Shown: positions 7,611-14,349 of the stretch, one piece after another
Layout: each line of letters starts with the position of its first letter
Position numbering within the stretch: the stretch's first letter is position 1
NCBI GenBank assembly: GCA_947567585.1
Contig: CANONE010000012.1
Location: 1 to 23,664 of the forward strand
Direction: 5' to 3'
Length of the DNA: 23,664 bases
Source: an uncultured Clostridia bacterium
GTDB lineage: Bacteria > Bacillota > Clostridia > Oscillospirales > Acutalibacteraceae
Program-made: the position numbers and the translations under genes
Notes under the pieces: model-generated
Seen by the model: only the letters and a program-made list of their open reading frames with translations
Databases searched by the model: none
What the model was told of the DNA's origin: nothing

Positions 7611-7810
7611 GGAGCGTGACGCTCCACCCAATGCCGCGGGGGCGCGCAAAGCGTCGCGCTGCCCTTGGTGGGGAACTTACTGGCTTGGTGGACGCGGTCC
7701 GTTAGCTGCTACCGGGGCTGCCTGTTAGCTGGCAGTTGATATGGGCTGGTTTCGCACTAAGCCAACGGCTGCGCCCGCCCGGCCAGCGGTACGGAACCGG
7801 CAAACTCCGG
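7611..7810 (+). repeat. Dispersed repeat C, copy 1
   Basis: It begins with the hairpin GGAGCG-TGA-CGCTCC and then CACCCAATGCCGCGGGG. It is colinear with 11474-11680 over about 200 bp, including shared GCAAAGCGTCGC, GTGGGGAAC, GCGCGGTCCGTT-like, GCTACCGGGGCT and CTGGCAGTTG blocks, and it ends near AGCGGTAC. The 3' end joins an inverted repeat B. No open frame or RNA family is recognised; it fills most of the gap 7556-7899. Confidence 0.78.
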
Positions 7811-7868
7811 CATAAAGTTTTCGTCCACCTTTTTCAAAAGGTGGTAGGGTTTGGGGCAACGCCCCAAG
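7811..7868 (-). repeat. Dispersed intergenic repeat B, copy 2 (inverted)
   Basis: The inverted form of the element at 6009-6070. The stem is CCACCTTTT/AAAAGGTGG (7825-7844) and the GC hairpin TTGGGGC-AAC-GCCCCAA (7851-7867). The conserved tail (GACGAAAACTTTATG on the minus strand) faces repeat C. It ends 32 nt before the lipoprotein start codon, and CCCCAAGGTCTTAAA leads into that gene's ribosome-binding site. Confidence 0.8.
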
Positions 7869-7899
7869 GTCTTAAAAGCCGGGAAAGGAGGAAATCCCC

Positions 7900-9261
7900 A
7901 TGCCCAAAAAGCTAGCCATGCTGCTAACGCTGCTGATGCTGCTCATCGACATTCCCAGCTGCTCCTTTACCGGACTGTCGGCCCAGAACCTGATGTCGCC
8001 GCCCAAGGCCAACGCGGACCAGCAGAGCATCTATAAGGTAATGCAGGGCAGCCAGGCGGAGGTAACCTTTATCTATCCCCGAAACGGCGAATACCGCTCC
8101 GCCATTATCATGCGGGACTTTACCGGAGACGGGGTAGAGGACGCCATTGGCTTTCATTCCCTGGGAGAGGGGGGCGTGGAGGTGCTCTTTCTCATGAAGG
8201 CCGAGGGAGAGTGGCACAGGGCCGCTTCCTTTATCAATATTGCCACCCAGGTAGACCGGGTGTGCTTTGCAAAGCTTGCAAACGGTAAGGAGGCCGTGCT
8301 GATTGGCTGGGGCAGCACGGCCGGGGCCACCGGGCGGACGGCGGCGGCGTACGCCTACCTGCCTGATGAAGACGACGATATCCAGGAGTACAATTTAGGG
8401 CTTTACGGGGAAATGGCCGTTACAGATTTCGACGGCGATGGAGTCAGCGAGCTTTTCACGATTGACAAATACGTGCCCGCCGAGGAGGAAGGAGCGGAAT
8501 CCATAGCGGCCAGCGCCAGGCTCTATGCATTTGACCGGGAACAGCCCTATGAACTGGCCAGCGCCAGGGCGGACAATGACGTATCCAACTATAGCTCTTT
8601 GATTTTTGGACAGCTGAACGCGGAAACCCCAGGCGTAGTGGTTGACGGATCTACGGCGGACGGGCGGATGATCAGCCAGATTTTCCGGCTGGGCAGCGGA
8701 TCTCTCATCAATTTTCCCATGGATGCGGCGGCGGACGAGGCGGTAAACCCGTTTTCCCGGCCAGCTACCGCGTCCTTTAGCGCCAGAGACATTAACGGAG
8801 ACGGGTATATTGAGCTGCCCTCGGTAACGCTTCTGCCTTGCATTCCGGAAAATGTAACGCTGGATTCCACCAGCTATATTGTGGAATGGCAGGCCATCAG
8901 CGCCACGGGAGAGAGCCGCCTGGTGCTGCGGGCGCTGATGAACCCCCGGGAAAACTACTGGTTCCGCCTGCCCTACCAGCTTCGGGAGCGTATTTGCGCC
9001 ACCAACGACCCCGGCCGCCGGACCGTCACCTATACGGAGGTCGTTATCGGAGAGGACGGCAGCCGCCGCCTGGGCAGCGCTATTTTTTCCATTCGGGTAT
9101 TTACCCAGTCCTCCTGGGAGAGCCGGGGGGAAACCAGCGGCTACACGCAAATCGCCGCCCAAAACGATTCCATATACGGTATGCAGGTTTTCACAAAGGA
9201 TCAAGCGCTGCTGCACTATGTGGAGGACATTGCCCAGGGCTTTCAGCTTTTGACGGAATAA
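7900..9261 (+). CDS. Predicted lipoprotein with FG-GAP/EF-hand-like DxDGDG repeats
   Basis: A 453-aa predicted exported lipoprotein. Residues 3-20 are a hydrophobic signal peptide and C21 in DIPSC is the likely lipidated cysteine, though the lipobox is imperfect. Three acidic loops, DFTGDGVED (73-81), DFDGDGVSE (176-184) and DINGDGYIE (297-305), look like the Ca-binding loops of FG-GAP/VCBS-type propeller blades. There is no catalytic motif. The ATG has AAAGGAGG 8 nt upstream. The response regulator starts 19 bp after its stop and a membrane histidine kinase follows, so a role as outside-facing sensor or accessory of that two-component system is a fair inference. Family and function are not recognised. 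Confidence 0.72.
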   Translation: MPKKLAMLLTLLMLLIDIPSCSFTGLSAQNLMSPPKANADQQSIYKVMQGSQAEVTFIYPRNGEYRSAIIMRDFTGDGVEDAIGFHSLGEGGVEVLFLMKAEGEWHRAASFINIATQVDRVCFAKLANGKEAVLIGWGSTAGATGRTAAAYAYLPDEDDDIQEYNLGLYGEMAVTDFDGDGVSELFTIDKYVPAEEEGAESIAASARLYAFDREQPYELASARADNDVSNYSSLIFGQLNAETPGVVVDGSTADGRMISQIFRLGSGSLINFPMDAAADEAVNPFSRPATASFSARDINGDGYIELPSVTLLPCIPENVTLDSTSYIVEWQAISATGESRLVLRALMNPRENYWFRLPYQLRERICATNDPGRRTVTYTEVVIGEDGSRRLGSAIFSIRVFTQSSWESRGETSGYTQIAAQNDSIYGMQVFTKDQALLHYVEDIAQGFQLLTE

Positions 9262-9280
9262 AGCCATTAAGGAGGGGACT

Positions 9281-9988
9281 ATGAAAAAGGTATTGGTAGC
9301 GGAAGACGAACAGAACATCCGGGAATTTGTGGTGATCAACCTACAGCGGGCCGGCTATGAAATCACCGAAGCGGAAACCGGGGACCAGGCTTTGGAGCTC
9401 TACGAGCGGGGCGGCGGGCAGTTCGACGTGGTCATACTGGACATTATGATGCCCGGAACCAACGACGGCCTGGCGGTCTGCCGGGAGCTGCGGGGGCGCA
9501 ACCCCTCTATTGGCATTATTCTCCTCACCGCCAAAACCCAGGAGATGGACAAGGTCAGCGGCCTGATGATGGGGGCGGACGACTATGTGACAAAGCCCTT
9601 CTCCCCTTCCGAGCTGGTGGCCCGGGTAGACGCGGTTCACCGCCGGGTCGCCATGGCCGCCGAACAGAACCAGGCAGACCGCCGCAGCGAGGTGCGTTCC
9701 GGGAAGTTCGCCCTGAACCTGCGCAACCGGTCCTTTACCAAGGACGGCGCGCCCATTGAGCTGACCCAAGTGGAATTCCAGATGATGGAATACTTTTTCG
9801 ACAATCCCGGCATCGCCCTATCCCGGGGCGACATTCTCCGCCAGGTATGGGGCCCCAGCTATGTAGGCGAAGAAAAAATCGTAGACGTAAATATCCGCCG
9901 CCTGCGCATGAAAGTAGAAGACGAACCCTCCACCCCCCAACACATCATCACCGTCTGGGGCCTGGGCTACCGCTGGAAGGCAACGTGA
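9281..9988 (+). CDS. OmpR/PhoB-family response regulator
   Basis: A 235-aa DNA-binding response regulator. The receiver domain (residues 2-120) has the acidic pair in VAEDE (D9, E10), the phosphoacceptor D54 in VVILDIMMPG, the conserved threonine in LLTAK and the lysine in TKPFS. The winged-helix output domain (about 133-233) shows the usual LTQVEFQMMEYF, VDVNIRRLRMKVE and GLGYRW blocks. The ATG has AAGGAGGGG 5 nt upstream. It lies between the lipoprotein and histidine kinase genes and is the natural phosphorylation partner of the kinase. Targets are unknown. The stop lies in CGTGACGGG, the lead-in of repeat A, 5 bp before a strong hairpin. Confidence 0.95.
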   Translation: MKKVLVAEDEQNIREFVVINLQRAGYEITEAETGDQALELYERGGGQFDVVILDIMMPGTNDGLAVCRELRGRNPSIGIILLTAKTQEMDKVSGLMMGADDYVTKPFSPSELVARVDAVHRRVAMAAEQNQADRRSEVRSGKFALNLRNRSFTKDGAPIELTQVEFQMMEYFFDNPGIALSRGDILRQVWGPSYVGEEKIVDVNIRRLRMKVEDEPSTPQHIITVWGLGYRWKAT

Positions 9989-10025
9989 CGGGAACGATCC
10001 CCAGTGGGGATCGTTCTGCCCCGAC
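9983..10025 (+). repeat. Dispersed hairpin repeat A, copy 3
   Basis: Between response regulator and kinase. The hairpin 9993-10015 (GATCCCC-AGT-GGGGATC core, extended to AAC/GTT) is the most perfect copy, a 10-bp stem with loop AGT. The tail GTTCTGCCCCGAC matches the other copies. The element includes the TGA of the upstream gene. It is not followed by a T run, so it is more likely an RNA-stability or processing element than a terminator. Confidence 0.82.
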
Positions 10026-10058
10026 AAAAACCCACAGTCCCCAGGAAAGGAGACCCCC

Positions 10059-11471
10059 ATGTTTACCCGAAGCGTATCCCGGCGATGGTTTGTCAACACA
10101 ATCGGCGCGGTGTTTGTGATTCTAGTGGTATTCATCGCCGCGCTTTCCTCCATGGTGCAGAGCTCCACCTATACAGGAATCGAGTCCGCGCTGACCGGCC
10201 GGATGGACGAGCTTTTAAACTGGCTTTCCGGAACCTCCGGAGGGTATGAGACGTCGGAGTTCGCGGCCATTACCCGGGACTATGTGGAGCATTCCTTCCA
10301 GGACAAGTCCAAAATGGAGATCATGGCCCTCAATAAAGATGGAAGGATTTTTATAACCTCTACCGGCTTTGAGCCTGACCGCAAACAGCCCATGCCCGAT
10401 TACATTCTGGCCCTGAAGAGCCCGGACAGCTCTGGAAAGTGGGTGGGGGAGCTGGAGACCGGGGAAAAGGTAATGGCCATTACCCGGGTGGTGCGGGACG
10501 AAGAGGGGCGTCTGGTAGGCTCCATTCGGTACATGGTGTCCTTAGAACGTACGGACCAGCAGACTCTGCTGGTCATTGCTGCGCTGGTGGTGGCCGGGCT
10601 TTTTATCATGCTGCTACTGACCCTGTCGGGCGTTTACTTTATCCGGTCCATTTTGGTGCCGGTGCGGCAGGTAAGCCAAAGCGCCCGGCAGATTGCCCAG
10701 GGAGACTTTGAGGTACGCATTGAGAAGGCCCGGGATGATGAAATCGGCCAACTGTGCGATTCCATCAACGACATGGCCGGAGAGCTGGGCGCGGCGGAAC
10801 GGATGAAAAACGAGTTTATCTCCTCTGTGTCTCACGAGCTGCGCACGCCCCTGACCGCCATTAAAGGCTGGGCGGAAACCTTACGGGCCGGCGCAGACCC
10901 TGCCACGGAAGCCCGGGGCATGGACGTAATCATCCGGGAGTCCGAGCGGCTTTCCGGTCTGGTAGAGGAGCTTCTGGACTTTTCCCGCCTGCAAAATGGC
11001 AGTATGCAGCTAATCTCTGAACGGCTGGATATTTTAGCCGAGCTGGACGAGGCGGTATATCTATTTACCGAGCGGGCGCGGACCGAGGGCAAGGAGCTGG
11101 TTTATGAAGAAAACGCCGCCTTTGCCCCAGTTTATGGAGACCGCAACCGGCTCAAGCAGGTGTTTGTCAACATTATCGACAACGCCCTAAAATACACAGA
11201 TGCCGGCGGGTCTGTAACGGTTTCCTCTCGTGTGGGGCCGGAACAGGTACAGGTAATCGTCTCTGACACAGGCTGCGGCATCCCTGCGGAGCACTTGCCC
11301 AATGTAAAGAAAAAGTTTTACAAGGCCAACCAGCTCGTACGCGGCTCCGGCATCGGCCTAGCCGTAGCCGACGAAATCATCGCCATGCACGGCGGCTCCC
11401 TTACCATAAAAAGCGTTGAATCCCAAGGCACCACCGTCACCATCACCCTCCCCTCAGCACCGGGAGCGTGA
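10059..11471 (+). CDS. Membrane sensor histidine kinase (HAMP-HisKA-HATPase)
   Basis: A 470-aa membrane kinase. TM1 is about residues 12-34, an extracytoplasmic sensor region 35-168, TM2 169-196, and a HAMP linker 197-248. The HisKA domain carries H259 in SVSHELRTPLTAIKG. The ATPase domain shows the N box with N375 (NIIDNALKY), the G1 box DTGCGIP (403-409) and the G2 box GSGIGL (429-434). The sensor segment has a PAS/Cache-like look but its ligand is unknown. The ATG has AAAGGAG 8 nt upstream. It shares an operon with the response regulator, and the upstream lipoprotein may feed it signals. The terminal codons GGA GCG TGA are identical to those of the dehydratase gene and lie inside a repeat. 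Confidence 0.93.
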   Translation: MFTRSVSRRWFVNTIGAVFVILVVFIAALSSMVQSSTYTGIESALTGRMDELLNWLSGTSGGYETSEFAAITRDYVEHSFQDKSKMEIMALNKDGRIFITSTGFEPDRKQPMPDYILALKSPDSSGKWVGELETGEKVMAITRVVRDEEGRLVGSIRYMVSLERTDQQTLLVIAALVVAGLFIMLLLTLSGVYFIRSILVPVRQVSQSARQIAQGDFEVRIEKARDDEIGQLCDSINDMAGELGAAERMKNEFISSVSHELRTPLTAIKGWAETLRAGADPATEARGMDVIIRESERLSGLVEELLDFSRLQNGSMQLISERLDILAELDEAVYLFTERARTEGKELVYEENAAFAPVYGDRNRLKQVFVNIIDNALKYTDAGGSVTVSSRVGPEQVQVIVSDTGCGIPAEHLPNVKKKFYKANQLVRGSGIGLAVADEIIAMHGGSLTIKSVESQGTTVTITLPSAPGA

Positions 11472-11473
11472 CG

Positions 11474-11680
11474 GGAGCGTGACGCTCCACCCAATGTCGC
11501 GGGGTCGGGCAAAGCGTCGCCCTCGCTAGTGGGGAACCTATCAGCTTTGCGGGCGCGGTCCGTTGGCGGCTACCGGGGCTCTCTCTAACTGGCAGTTGGG
11601 TGAAGGTGCGCCCTAAAGGTTTTTGGTAGATGGGGCTTTCGGCTTCGTGGCAGCGGCTAGCGGTACAAAATCGATAAAAT
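11474..11680 (+). repeat. Dispersed repeat C, copy 2
   Basis: The second copy of the element at 7611-7810: hairpin GGAGCG-TGA-CGCTCC, then CACCCAATGTCGCGGGG, with colinear similarity to CTGGCAGTTGGG and again near GCGGTACAAAA. It starts 3 nt after the kinase stop codon. Divergence is highest in the middle. It joins an inverted repeat B at 11681, the same arrangement as copy 1. Confidence 0.78.
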
Positions 11681-11740
11681 TCGGAATAAAAGTTTCGTCA
11701 ACCTTTTCAAAGGTTGCAGGGTGCGGGACGGCGTCCTGCG
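11681..11740 (-). repeat. Dispersed intergenic repeat B, copy 3 (inverted)
   Basis: The stem AACCTTT/AAAGGTT (11700-11715) is flanked by the conserved tail (GACGAAACTTTTATTCCGA on the minus strand). The second hairpin is GCGGGAC-GGC-GTCCTGC, unrelated in sequence to the hairpin in the same place in copies 1 and 2 but equally well paired. Confidence 0.8.
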
Positions 11741-11747
11741 ACTTTTT
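11723..11747 (+). terminator. Probable rho-independent terminator of the lipoprotein-RR-HK operon
   Basis: GCGGGAC (11723-11729), loop GGC and GTCCTGC (11733-11739) form a 7-bp stem with one G-U pair, then GAC and five T (11743-11747). It is formed by the second hairpin of repeat B copy 3, so this copy may have gained a terminator role. The rest of 11748-11854 is A/C-rich with no clear promoter. Confidence 0.55.
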
Positions 11748-11854
11748 GTCAATGGTACCATCTCACTCCCCCAAGCTCCAAAAACCAAAACCAAAGGCAA
11801 AAAAATTCCCCATCCCGCCCAATAAAAAGCAAAAGAACAGACTCGGAGGTAAAA

Positions 11855-12793
11855 ATGGCAAAAAAAATAACCACAATCGGCGGCCAAGCCCTCATGGAAG
11901 GTATCATGATGGTAGGCCCCAAACGGACCACAGCCGCGTTCTGCGACGAGAAGGGAAATGTCTCCACAGAGGATATCACAGTAAACCGGATCACAAAAAA
12001 ATACCCTATCCTGGGCAAGCCCTTTATCCGCGGCATTTTCTCCATGATAGACACCTTCCGGCTGGGTTACAAGGCGCTGTCCCTGTCCGCCGACAAAATC
12101 ACGGAAGACACAGGCGAGGATGAGCTCTCCGGTGTGGACAAGTGGCTGGAGGACCACCTGGGAGACAAGATGACCGGCATTATCATGACCATTGGTACCG
12201 TGCTGGGTCTGGGGCTGGCCATCGTGCTGTTCTTCATGCTGCCAACCTTTCTTTTCAACCTCTGCCAGAACGCCGCGCCAGGAGATATCTCCGGGTGGCG
12301 CTCGGTATTTGAGGGGGTTCTGCGGATCGGGATTTTCCTTGCCTATATTCTGCTGGTATCCAGAATGAAGGAGATCCGCCGGGTGTTCCAGTACCATGGG
12401 GCGGAGCATAAAACCATCTTCTGCTATGAGGCGGATCTGCCGCTGACAGTGGAGAACGTCCGGGCGCAAAAGCGTTTCCACCCCCGGTGCGGCACCAGCT
12501 TCATGGCGCTGATGCTGCTTTTGGGGATTATTGCAGGCTTCTTCATCCCCTTTTCCAACCCGGTTCTGCGCACAGTGGTAAAGCTATTGTGCATCCCGGT
12601 CATTGTGAATATCGGCTATGAGGTACAAAAAGCCTGCGCCCGCCATGACAACCTTTTTACCCGGATCATCACCGCCCCTGGCCTGTGGATGCAGCGGATT
12701 ACCGTGAAGGAACCGGACGATAAGATGATCGAGGCCGCCATCGCCGCCATGGAGGCCGTTATTCCCGAAAACGGCGAGGACTTGGTCCATTGA
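11855..12793 (+). CDS. DUF1385 membrane protein (YqhQ-like)
   Basis: A 312-aa membrane protein of the DUF1385 family. The start IGGQALMEGIMMVGP is the family N-terminal signature. HGAEHK (181-186) and RFHPRCGTSF (207-216) are the other conserved blocks. Hydrophobic segments lie near residues 107-130, 152-169, 214-234 and 243-262. The biochemical role is unknown. I chose the ATG at 11855 because GGAGG lies 5 nt upstream and homology begins there; the frame is open further upstream but only through low-complexity and repeat sequence. Its stop overlaps the prmC start (TTGA), so translation is coupled. In many Firmicutes this gene sits next to prmC and prfA; no prfA follows here. Confidence 0.9.
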   Translation: MAKKITTIGGQALMEGIMMVGPKRTTAAFCDEKGNVSTEDITVNRITKKYPILGKPFIRGIFSMIDTFRLGYKALSLSADKITEDTGEDELSGVDKWLEDHLGDKMTGIIMTIGTVLGLGLAIVLFFMLPTFLFNLCQNAAPGDISGWRSVFEGVLRIGIFLAYILLVSRMKEIRRVFQYHGAEHKTIFCYEADLPLTVENVRAQKRFHPRCGTSFMALMLLLGIIAGFFIPFSNPVLRTVVKLLCIPVIVNIGYEVQKACARHDNLFTRIITAPGLWMQRITVKEPDDKMIEAAIAAMEAVIPENGEDLVH

Positions 12794-13635
12794 CCTGCCG
12801 GGAGCTGTACTTACTGGCCCTTAACACCTTGCGGGCGGCGGATATTGATTCCCCCGGCTTTGACGCGGCGGCGCTGTCGGAGAAATTTCTGGGGCTGGAC
12901 CGGCCCGGCCTGGCGGTACACGGGGATAGGGAGGCTGCCCAAGAGCAGGAGGCGGCTTTTCTCACCGCCCTGGCTCAACGGGAAAATCACCGGCCCCTGC
13001 AATATATTTTAGGCGAATGGAATTTCATGGGGCTGAACCTCCGGGTGGGCGAGGGCGTTCTTTGCCCCCGGGAGGACACCGCTGTGCTGGCGGAAGCCGT
13101 GGCGGCGCGGCTGGATATCCCTTCGCCCCGTGGGCTGGATTTGTGTTCTGGCAGCGGGGCGGTCGCGCTGGGCATCTGCTCGAAGGTACCCCAAGCGGAA
13201 ATTGTCTGTGTGGAGCTGGACCCTGCCGCGCGCCAGTATCTTCAGGAAAACCTAACCCGTTATCCCGGCTACCGGCTCTCGGTTTTGGCGGCGGACGTGC
13301 TCTCTCCGGAGGCCCCCCGGCAGCTGGCAGGAAATCTGGACTTTATTGCCGCCAATCCGCCTTATGTCCCCACAGGAGAGATAGCCGCCCTTCAGCCGGA
13401 GGTCCGGCAAGAGCCCCGTCTGGCTTTGGACGGCGGCGGCGACGGCTTGCTTTTCTACCGGGCCATTGCCCGGTACTGGGCTCCTTTACTGCGCTCCGGC
13501 GGGCTGCTGGGCGTAGAGATTGGCGAAACACAAGGGGAAGCGGTCAGCGCTATTTTTCATGCACACGGCCTGCGCCATGTCCGCATCCTCCAAGACCTGT
13601 CTGCTTTGGACCGGGTGGCGGTGGGATGGTTCTAG
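12790..13635 (+). CDS. prmC: Peptide chain release factor N5-glutamine methyltransferase
   Basis: A 281-aa SAM-dependent methyltransferase that methylates the glutamine of the GGQ motif in release factors. The N-terminal helical domain (about 1-85) contains RPLQYILGEWNFMG, typical of PrmC. The SAM-binding loop is DLCSGSGAVAL (117-127), followed by the acidic VELDP. The catalytic NPPY motif is at 189-192 within AANPPYVPTGE. The start is TTG overlapping the DUF1385 stop by 4 bp, with a weak GAGG 10 nt upstream. Length and motif order match the family. It ends before a terminator shared with the convergent cold-shock gene. Confidence 0.95.
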   Translation: MTCRELYLLALNTLRAADIDSPGFDAAALSEKFLGLDRPGLAVHGDREAAQEQEAAFLTALAQRENHRPLQYILGEWNFMGLNLRVGEGVLCPREDTAVLAEAVAARLDIPSPRGLDLCSGSGAVALGICSKVPQAEIVCVELDPAARQYLQENLTRYPGYRLSVLAADVLSPEAPRQLAGNLDFIAANPPYVPTGEIAALQPEVRQEPRLALDGGGDGLLFYRAIARYWAPLLRSGGLLGVEIGETQGEAVSAIFHAHGLRHVRILQDLSALDRVAVGWF

Positions 13636-13682
13636 GGCTGCGGCCTTTAGGGATAGGGAAAGGGTAAGACGGGTATAACAAA

Positions 13683-13717
13683 AACCGGGCCCCCACATTT
13701 GTGGAAACCCGGCTTTC
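13683..13717. terminator. Bidirectional terminator between prmC and csp
   Basis: CCGGG (13685-13689) pairs with CCCGG (13708-13712), with an inner CCAC-ATTT-GTGG stem. On the minus strand it is followed by TTTTTGTT, serving the csp gene; on the plus strand by CTTTCTCT, a weaker tail for prmC. Confidence 0.8.
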
Positions 13718-13734
13718 TCTCTTAGATGATCAGC

Positions 13735-13944
13735 TTACAGCTTGACCACGTTCACAGCGCGCAGCTTCTCGCTGTTCTTGGGATCGGGCTCGGTCTCAAA
13801 AGTGACCTTCTGGCCCTCTTCCAGGGTCTTGAAGCCCTCGGACTGGATGGCGGAGAAATGCACGAAGACGTCCTCGCCGCCCTCGTCATTAGAGATGAAG
13901 CCATAACCCTTTTCTGCGTTAAACCATTTGACTGTACCGTTCAT
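13735..13944 (-). CDS. Cold-shock protein, CspA family
   Basis: A 69-aa single cold-shock domain that binds single-stranded RNA/DNA and acts as an RNA chaperone. Both nucleic-acid motifs are intact: RNP1 as KGYGFI and RNP2 as VFVHF, with MNGTVKWFNAEKGYGFI at the N-terminus. I chose the ATG at 13944 because GGAGGTG lies 6 nt upstream; a GTG five codons earlier would overlap that site and adds residues not seen in the family. It is monocistronic on the minus strand, with a perfect-consensus promoter about 175 nt upstream and a leader containing two large hairpins, pointing to post-initiation control. Confidence 0.96.
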   Translation of the reverse strand: MNGTVKWFNAEKGYGFISNDEGGEDVFVHFSAIQSEGFKTLEEGQKVTFETEPDPKNSEKLRAVNVVKL

Positions 13945-13988
13945 AATCGGCACCTCCACAAGAAAATTCGTATCCGCCTAGCCGACCG

Positions 13989-14021
13989 GAAAAAGACCGG
14001 CCCGGGTGCCCCGGGATCCGG
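13989..14021 (-). terminator. Attenuator-like hairpin in the csp leader
   Basis: On the minus strand CCGG-AT-CCCGGG-CA/GCA-CCCGGG-CCGG folds into a 10-bp GC-rich stem with a 2-nt bulge (13997-14021), directly followed by TCTTTTT (13990-13996). This has the form of an intrinsic terminator, yet it lies inside the leader, about 45 nt before the start codon. CCGGTC occurs again just after the T run, giving an alternative partner for the stem. Regulation by attenuation is inferred. Confidence 0.6.
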
Positions 14022-14042
14022 CGCTGCCCTGACTTAGTAAGA

Positions 14043-14096
14043 ACTCACAGTTTGTGTAAATCATCAGACGCCCGACGACTTACAGAAACTGTGAGT
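14043..14096 (-). promoter_or_regulatory. Long hairpin in the csp leader (possible RNA thermosensor)
   Basis: ACTCACAGTTT (minus strand, from 14096) pairs with AAACTGTGAGT (ending at 14043). After one C/C mismatch the stem continues for 11 more pairs, including two G-U, to an 8-nt loop. The result is about 22 bp in 54 nt, starting some 23 nt after the predicted transcription start. Long leaders with temperature-dependent folds are known for csp genes; that role here is inferred. Confidence 0.6.
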
Positions 14097-14126
14097 ACAT
14101 TTTTCGTGCTATCAGAATACGAGAAG

Positions 14127-14155
14127 ATTATAGCATGACGCCTGTGGTTTGTCAA
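14127..14155 (-). promoter_or_regulatory. Consensus promoter of the csp gene
   Basis: TTGACA (complement of 14150-14155), exactly 17 nt, then TATAAT (complement of 14127-14132) with an extended TGC. It is a full match to the sigma-A consensus. Predicted start is near 14120, giving a leader of about 175 nt. Confidence 0.92.
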
Positions 14156-14229
14156 GGGCTGATGTTAAAATTTCTCATATCTCCAAAGAAGATGTGGAAT
14201 ACCGCCTTTCTGGGGCCTGTGGGCTGCGC

Positions 14230-14258
14230 TTGAATTTCCTGTGAGTCTGTGGTAAAAT
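14230..14258 (+). promoter_or_regulatory. Candidate promoter for the ATPase-PHP operon
   Basis: TTGAAT (14230-14235), a 17-nt spacer and TAAAAT (14253-14258) extended by TGG. The -10 belongs to the first copy of repeat D while the -35 lies outside it. A transcript from here would carry both repeat D copies as an RNA leader before the start at 14482. Confidence 0.5.
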
Positions 14259-14349
14259 GTACGCGAAGCGTACATTGGGAGTTTCCCTCTCGCCCAAAGG
14301 GCTCGCCTTTCGCTTTGCGAAAGTATCGGAAAACTCCAAGCAGATTGAT
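14251..14349 (+). repeat. Palindromic repeat D, copy 1
   Basis: The first of two 99-bp tandem copies. It contains GTACGC-GAA-GCGTAC (14259-14273), then an outer stem GGAGTTTCC/GGAAAACTCC enclosing GCCC-AAA-GGGC and CTTTCGC-TTT-GCGAAAG. The result is a branched, cloverleaf-like fold. All hairpins are intact in this copy. The unit length is a multiple of three, so an open frame runs through both copies into the ATPase gene, but this is not taken as coding. Confidence 0.85.

Noticed and set aside
8395..9339. Minus-strand open frame opposite the lipoprotein gene
   Set aside because: The plus strand shows a signal peptide, repeated acidic loops and operon spacing. The minus-strand frame is a shadow.
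9993..10015. Rho-independent terminator between response regulator and kinase
   Set aside because: The hairpin is perfect but lacks a T run, and a terminator here would separate two genes expected to be co-expressed. It belongs to the repeat A family.
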